Below, one piece after another: positions 60,045 through 64,000 of a stretch of DNA of 64,000 bases (position 1 is the stretch's first letter; every line of letters begins with the position of its first letter). The translations under genes were made by a program, and so were the position numbers. The notes beneath the pieces were generated by a model that had not been told where the DNA came from, did no database searches, and worked only from the letters and a program-made list of their open reading frames with translations. Location of the stretch: assembly GCA_937625935.1 (NCBI GenBank), contig OW569346.1, forward strand, positions 62,001-126,000. The letters are read 5' to 3'. The DNA is from Tetramitus jugosus. Lineage: Eukaryota > Heterolobosea > Eutetramitea > Acrasida > Vahlkampfiidae.

Positions 60045-60704
60045 TTAGTTCATTCCTAGTGCTTTGTAATACATTTCAGCAGAGTAATCTTCCTCAACCA
60101 CCCTATTTGTGTACAAGGGAGAATCATATTCACTCTCACAGAGGTTTGTAGTTGAGTCTTGTTCCTGTTCTTGTTCGAGGAGACTGTCCACATCCACATC
60201 GCTCTCTGCATCAGGAGAAACCATTGGTGAATGTTGGCCATTAGAGAGAGACTGTTCCTCTTCCATCGTGGTTGTTGTCGAGTCAAACTTGAGGGGAAAC
60301 TTGTATTGGTCCAGTACTATTTTCAACTCTTCTGAGCTAGTGTCTTGGTTGACCGTCTTTCGCCAACCGTTTCTTCGAAACAATGAATGCCTCGAAGAGG
60401 CCAGAAGTTGGATGAGGGTTTCTGTGTCTCTTGACAGGAATTCAAGTTGAGTTTCTGTAACAACAGATGTTGTCGTTGTTGTAGTTGTCGTTGTCGTGGA
60501 AGAAGCTGTCTCCACACTCAACATGACGACCTTTCCTTGTTCCTCGTGGTTCACAACATCGATCTCTGCGTGACAGTAATACTCTCTATTCATATTTTCT
60601 CTTGAGGAACCCCAGCTGACATTCTTGTTGAATTGGTCTTGAGTTCCTCGGCCGTTCAATGTTGCCGTTGGTTCTTCTGAGAAGTATGGATCAGTTATTC
60701 CCAT
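60045..60704 (-). CDS. Hypothetical acidic protein, 219 aa
   Basis: Unrecognised protein. It has a poly-Thr run (TTTTTTTTTT near residue 75), a possible helix with SLFRRNGWRKTV, and Glu/Asp/Ser-rich C-terminal stretches (VDVDSLLEQEQEQD). It ends EEDYSAEMYYKALGMN. Mostly disordered. There is no signal peptide or membrane helix. The ATG at 60704 has no competitor. The frame is intact and of ordinary host composition. Confidence 0.45.
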   Translation of the reverse strand: MGITDPYFSEEPTATLNGRGTQDQFNKNVSWGSSRENMNREYYCHAEIDVVNHEEQGKVVMLSVETASSTTTTTTTTTTSVVTETQLEFLSRDTETLIQLLASSRHSLFRRNGWRKTVNQDTSSEELKIVLDQYKFPLKFDSTTTTMEEEQSLSNGQHSPMVSPDAESDVDVDSLLEQEQEQDSTTNLCESEYDSPLYTNRVVEEDYSAEMYYKALGMN

Positions 60705-60754
60705 GATTTATCTTTTAGCAAATTTTATGGTCCAATGATTGGTCTTCAATCGAT

Positions 60755-61168
60755 TCAATCTCGCTGACAATGAGCTACAGAGCGTATAGATGTATGGATG
60801 GATCTATGAAGAACTAGTGGCAGGCAGGTATTGTATTGGGTTTTATAGGAGGTTTTTTTGGGTGAAGAACAACAACAAGTGTTCGGGCGAGTGGTGTTGG
60901 ATATGACAACTCCTGAAGTGTCCAGAGTGCGAACGACTGTGCAAATCAGGAACGTAATTTTAAGCTTTTTTGTACTGTAGCACCTCCATAAATACAACAA
61001 TCTAGATCCGGTAAAATAAACGAGCGCGTTTTGGTATTCGACAATGACTAGAGTGAATGAGCGGTTCCGTTTCACATTCCAGAATGGAGTCCCCATCTGA
61101 CTCTGAACAAAAAGTTTCCATTTGGAGCGACAACGATACAAGAATCTTCCCAAAGCAGTTTTCAACAT
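60755..61168 (-). CDS. Doubtful small open frame, 137 aa
   Basis: An ATG-started frame with an Arg/Lys-rich beginning (LYRCRSKWKLF) and scattered Cys, but no recognisable domain and an odd composition. It fits between two genes on the same strand. It may be spurious; listed because nothing else explains this 500-base gap. Confidence 0.2.
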   Translation of the reverse strand: MLKTALGRFLYRCRSKWKLFVQSQMGTPFWNVKRNRSFTLVIVEYQNALVYFTGSRLLYLWRCYSTKKLKITFLICTVVRTLDTSGVVISNTTRPNTCCCSSPKKTSYKTQYNTCLPLVLHRSIHTSIRSVAHCQRD

Positions 61169-61311
61169 AATTCACATAATTTTTAGTTTCTTCGGTATGG
61201 GATACTTTTCATGTCATAAACACGCAACGATTCCTATACAACTGATTCGAAAGACGATACGCTTGAATATTGGAAGGAAACTGCTGCACTATTTACAGTG
61301 AGAGGCACGTA

Positions 61312-62241
61312 TTATGATGTGGTGGACTTGGACGATGATTGCTGCAGCAATTGCAACTGACTTCGATTGATCCGCAGTTCGATCCACGAACACGGAGCCA
61401 CTCCAATGGTCTCCAAGTCTGTCCGCAACCGCCACTCGACATTGCCCGCACCGTATCTCACCTTGTACACATTCTCATTCTGATTGCGCAAGAATTGCCG
61501 CAGAGCTTTTTCCGTTTGTGAACCAGCGTTCCACAGTGGCAGCCAGGTGAGACCGCACGTGAACACACCAAGCACCGCAAACGCAGCAATCTTTCCCACA
61601 CAGGGCACATTCTTCTGAATGATGCCATTGATATTTAACATGGTATAGTAAAAGTCATCTGGATGAATGAGGCCTTGACGAGAACGATCACCACCACCAT
61701 CACCATGACCATGACCATGATTTCCAGAGTGAGCAGCAGCATTCTCACCGTCTTCTTCTTCCTCTTGGACAGCACCATCCTCACCATCATCACAACCGTT
61801 GAGCAACAACAACTCTTCTGGATACTCTTCTTCGAATTGTAGTGGAAGACCACCAAAGTATGCATCTGTGCTCATTTTGATCACAATGGTATCTATATCC
61901 TTATCATTTCCACCACCACCACCACCACCACCAGCATCATCATCATCAACATGTTGTTGTTGTTGGTTCATGAGTTCCATCGAGTCATTTTCATTTTCAT
62001 CTTGATGATGATCGTCATGATGATCTGCTTCCTCGTGATTGAATTGGACTGCTGGATGAATACTTGATTTGTTCTTTTTGTGCTTTTTCTGTGTGCCAGA
62101 GTCATCATCGTAGTAGTAGTAATCGTGATAGTGGTGATCATGGTTTTGATGATCATTGTGATAGAGAATTCGATTCTTAATCTTGTTGCCTGTCATGACC
62201 AGGGGATAGCACTGGGGACAAACACACAAAAAGAGTGACAT
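61312..62241 (-). CDS. Hypothetical protein with low-complexity tracts and one membrane-type helix
   Basis: A 309-aa protein. The N-terminus is Cys-rich and hydrophobic (LFLCVCPQCYPLV). His/Asp/Tyr and Gln/Gly runs follow (for example HDHHYHDYYYYDD, and GGGGGGGG near residue 108), then an acidic segment. The C-terminal 110 residues are more ordinary. They start FYYTMLNINGIIQ, with a hydrophobic segment (IAAFAVLGVFTCGLTWLPLW) and then a possibly folded end (WRLRTDLETIGVAPCSWIEL). I do not recognise it. The C-terminal part probably carries the function; a membrane-associated role is plausible. Confidence 0.5.
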   Translation of the reverse strand: MSLFLCVCPQCYPLVMTGNKIKNRILYHNDHQNHDHHYHDYYYYDDDSGTQKKHKKNKSSIHPAVQFNHEEADHHDDHHQDENENDSMELMNQQQQHVDDDDAGGGGGGGGNDKDIDTIVIKMSTDAYFGGLPLQFEEEYPEELLLLNGCDDGEDGAVQEEEEDGENAAAHSGNHGHGHGDGGGDRSRQGLIHPDDFYYTMLNINGIIQKNVPCVGKIAAFAVLGVFTCGLTWLPLWNAGSQTEKALRQFLRNQNENVYKVRYGAGNVEWRLRTDLETIGVAPCSWIELRINRSQLQLLQQSSSKSTTS

Positions 62242-62415
62242 GATATGTGGATCAATGAATGATTGGTTTTTTTGATGGATCTCACACAGGTTGAACTTTT
62301 TACTTTTCAGGAGGAAGAGAGATCTTAGCCATTCAAGAGTTTTTACACCACCACGAATGACTTGCGAATTCGGATGGATCTAACCACTGGCTGGGTTGCA
62401 TAATTTACGAATAAT
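62242..62415. other. Intergenic region
   Basis: 174 bases between co-directional genes; no feature seen. Confidence 0.3.
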
Positions 62416-64000
62416 TTATTGAACTCGAGGAAAGCTATGTGTTCCACTTCTTGGGCTGCTGATTGGGTTGTAATTTGTTATGGCCACACTTGTGGCAAAG
62501 TGATGAGAAGAAGGCTGGGTGATTGGATTCTTTCTCATGCTCTTTATCTTGTTACTATGTACTACACTGATGATCGATCGTCCACTACTTCGGAAACTTC
62601 CTATTGTTGTTGGTGTTTGGATAGGCTGGACTATGATAGGGTGCATTGAGGAAGGTGTTGCACTTCCAATCCGATTTGATCGTCTACTAGAAGCAGTTCT
62701 CGAGAACTTTTCTGCCTCTCGATTTACTGAACTTCCTGCGTTTGTCAAATAGGAAGTTTCTGATGGAGTTGGGGCTGCTGGAACGTTGTTACCAGTATTG
62801 GTGTTGGTACTTGATTGTTCAAACTGCATGGCTGCAACTCTGATAGGATGACGCGCATTCGTTGTTGGACCTCCCGTCCATTGTGTGGGTATTAATGATC
62901 CTTGATCGGGTTGTTGATTGAGCAAGGAGTTTGGAGCACTGCCTGGTGCAGTGAATATGTTGGCTGGTGTTGATCCAGAGAAATCTTGGTTCAAGAACAT
63001 ATTTGCTCTATGTCGTTCGTCAGACAGTATCTCACGTCCATCCAAAATGTAGAGTGAGGGACAATGGTAGATAATAGTTGGTCTGTAAATACTTTTTCTC
63101 GATATAGGATTAAATGCTAGGGAGAGTTCTGTTAGTTCAGCTTGCCGACATAGCTCTGCCAGACGTTCAATTTCCGATGCATCAGTAACACGGTTACATG
63201 CACAGTACAGCACAGATAAATTCCCAAAGTATTGAATTCCATCTAGTGATCGCAATCCATTTTCTTCAATATGAAGAAGTCTTAAATTAGGGATGTAATC
63301 CAACTCACATACAGCCGAAGATGGTTGATGGTCCAAGAATCTAATTCTGTTCTTGTCCAAATAGAGTTCCTGCAGTGTTGTGCAACCCTGAAGCCCTTCA
63401 ATTTTTGTGATGTCATTCCGACTCAAGATGAGTACCTTTAGTCTCTTCAATTTTCCTAAGGAGAGGCAGGTCATGTTGGACAAGTGATTTTCTTCCAGAC
63501 TTAGTTCTTCCAAGTTAACTAGTTTTTCGAAGTATCTACCGATCGTGAAACCCATTGGATTTGAGTTACAAGTCTCACCCAACTTGTTTTTATCTAGGCG
63601 AAGAACTTTTAGGGTGGATGTAATAGATTGAAGTCCATTTAAAGTATTGATTAGGTTGTTCTGTAGATATAGCTCCAGTAGCATGGTAAACTTGTCGAAC
63701 AACGGACCAGTGGTGTTGCTAAGGTCTCTCAAGCTAGTGTTGTTTAGATTCAAGGCTAACACCGCTCCGTAATCTTCTGACCCGCCCGTAACTTCTCTTA
63801 ACACATCTGTTGTGATCTTTCCTGTAAACTCTTCTCGAGCTTGTTGAACCTCTTGAGAATCAACACTCACTCCATCCAAGACTTTCAATCTTTTCAAGTG
63901 AAAAATTGAGTGCAAACGATACTGGTTCTGAGAACATATGGGATTTCCACTTAAATCTAGAATGATTAGTTTCGCCAATGGCTTCAAATACATAATTTCT
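62416..64000 (-). CDS. LRRC9-like leucine-rich repeat protein, 5' end outside window
   Basis: At least 525 aa from an in-frame ATG at 63993. The frame stays open to the window edge, so the real start probably lies beyond. The visible part begins in a leucine-rich repeat block ending in an LRR cap (HLKRLKVLDGVSVDSQEVQQA). A linker (FTGKITTDVLREV) resembles the F-G-G-R-L-T-x-D segment between LRR blocks of LRRC9. A second block has about six repeats (LNLNNTSLRDL to LSLAFNP), closed by another cap (CPSLYILDGREIL). The last 190 residues are Ser/Thr/Pro-rich and disordered. LRRC9-type proteins are associated with cilia, so a flagellate-stage role is inferred. Confidence 0.7.
   Translation of the reverse strand, partial: EIMYLKPLAKLIILDLSGNPICSQNQYRLHSIFHLKRLKVLDGVSVDSQEVQQAREEFTGKITTDVLREVTGGSEDYGAVLALNLNNTSLRDLSNTTGPLFDKFTMLLELYLQNNLINTLNGLQSITSTLKVLRLDKNKLGETCNSNPMGFTIGRYFEKLVNLEELSLEENHLSNMTCLSLGKLKRLKVLILSRNDITKIEGLQGCTTLQELYLDKNRIRFLDHQPSSAVCELDYIPNLRLLHIEENGLRSLDGIQYFGNLSVLYCACNRVTDASEIERLAELCRQAELTELSLAFNPISRKSIYRPTIIYHCPSLYILDGREILSDERHRANMFLNQDFSGSTPANIFTAPGSAPNSLLNQQPDQGSLIPTQWTGGPTTNARHPIRVAAMQFEQSSTNTNTGNNVPAAPTPSETSYLTNAGSSVNREAEKFSRTASSRRSNRIGSATPSSMHPIIVQPIQTPTTIGSFRSSGRSIISVVHSNKIKSMRKNPITQPSSHHFATSVAITNYNPISSPRSGTHSFPRVQ

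Overview
This window looks like nuclear DNA of a heterolobosean amoeboflagellate, most likely Naegleria or a close relative. That is an inference from content and not from a database search. The pointers are dense AT-rich genes with few, short GT-AG introns (six resolved here), short intergenic gaps, Asn/Gln/Thr-rich low-complexity tracts, a large receptor repertoire that fuses sensor or 7TM modules to RGS domains, and an LRRC9-type (ciliary) protein. Housekeeping genes are clearly eukaryotic: PRP16/DHX38, CCT7, OPLAH, a CASP golgin and an ALYREF-like RRM protein.

Layout. From 0 to 17.5 kb: PRP16, CCT7 (tiny first exon), a soluble-adenylyl-cyclase-like protein with a frame break, a CHASE4-HAMP-PAS-RGS receptor, an EGF/GPS type I membrane protein and a SAP-domain protein. 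From 17.6 to 28 kb: a three-exon multi-pass membrane protein, tRNA-Leu(CAA), 5-oxoprolinase, a small hypothetical protein, a 5'-nucleotidase and a condensation/acyltransferase-like enzyme. From 28.2 to 32.1 kb: an unusual tail-to-tail pair, a DDE protein whose C-terminal half resembles the RAG1 core (interrupted by one in-frame stop) facing a 310-aa protein of unknown function. From 32.4 to 45.6 kb: a 1497-aa RCC1-EGF-GPS-7TM-RGS receptor, a hypothetical protein, a CASP golgin, an EI24/CysZ-like membrane protein, a UBX-domain protein, an MFS transporter and a polyprenol/phytol-kinase-like protein.

From about 46 to 58.6 kb there is an accessory island. It holds three copies of one GC-richer repeat (two flanking tRNA-Lys(TTT)), a broken element encoding an RNase H-like region, a DEDDh exonuclease and a PHD finger in one frame cut by two TGA codons, a Harbinger/IS5-type HTH remnant, a Mutator-like transposase remnant, and an 836-aa nuclease-kinase protein resembling Crinkler-type effectors. 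From 58.6 kb to the end ordinary genes resume: an ALYREF-like protein, several low-complexity hypotheticals and an LRRC9-like protein that runs off the window.

Themes. Cyclic-nucleotide and G-protein signalling are concentrated here: a sAC-like cyclase lies next to an RGS sensor, and a second RGS protein is fused to a 7TM receptor. The best candidates for undescribed systems are the RAG1-core-like locus with its convergent partner and the exonuclease-PHD element.
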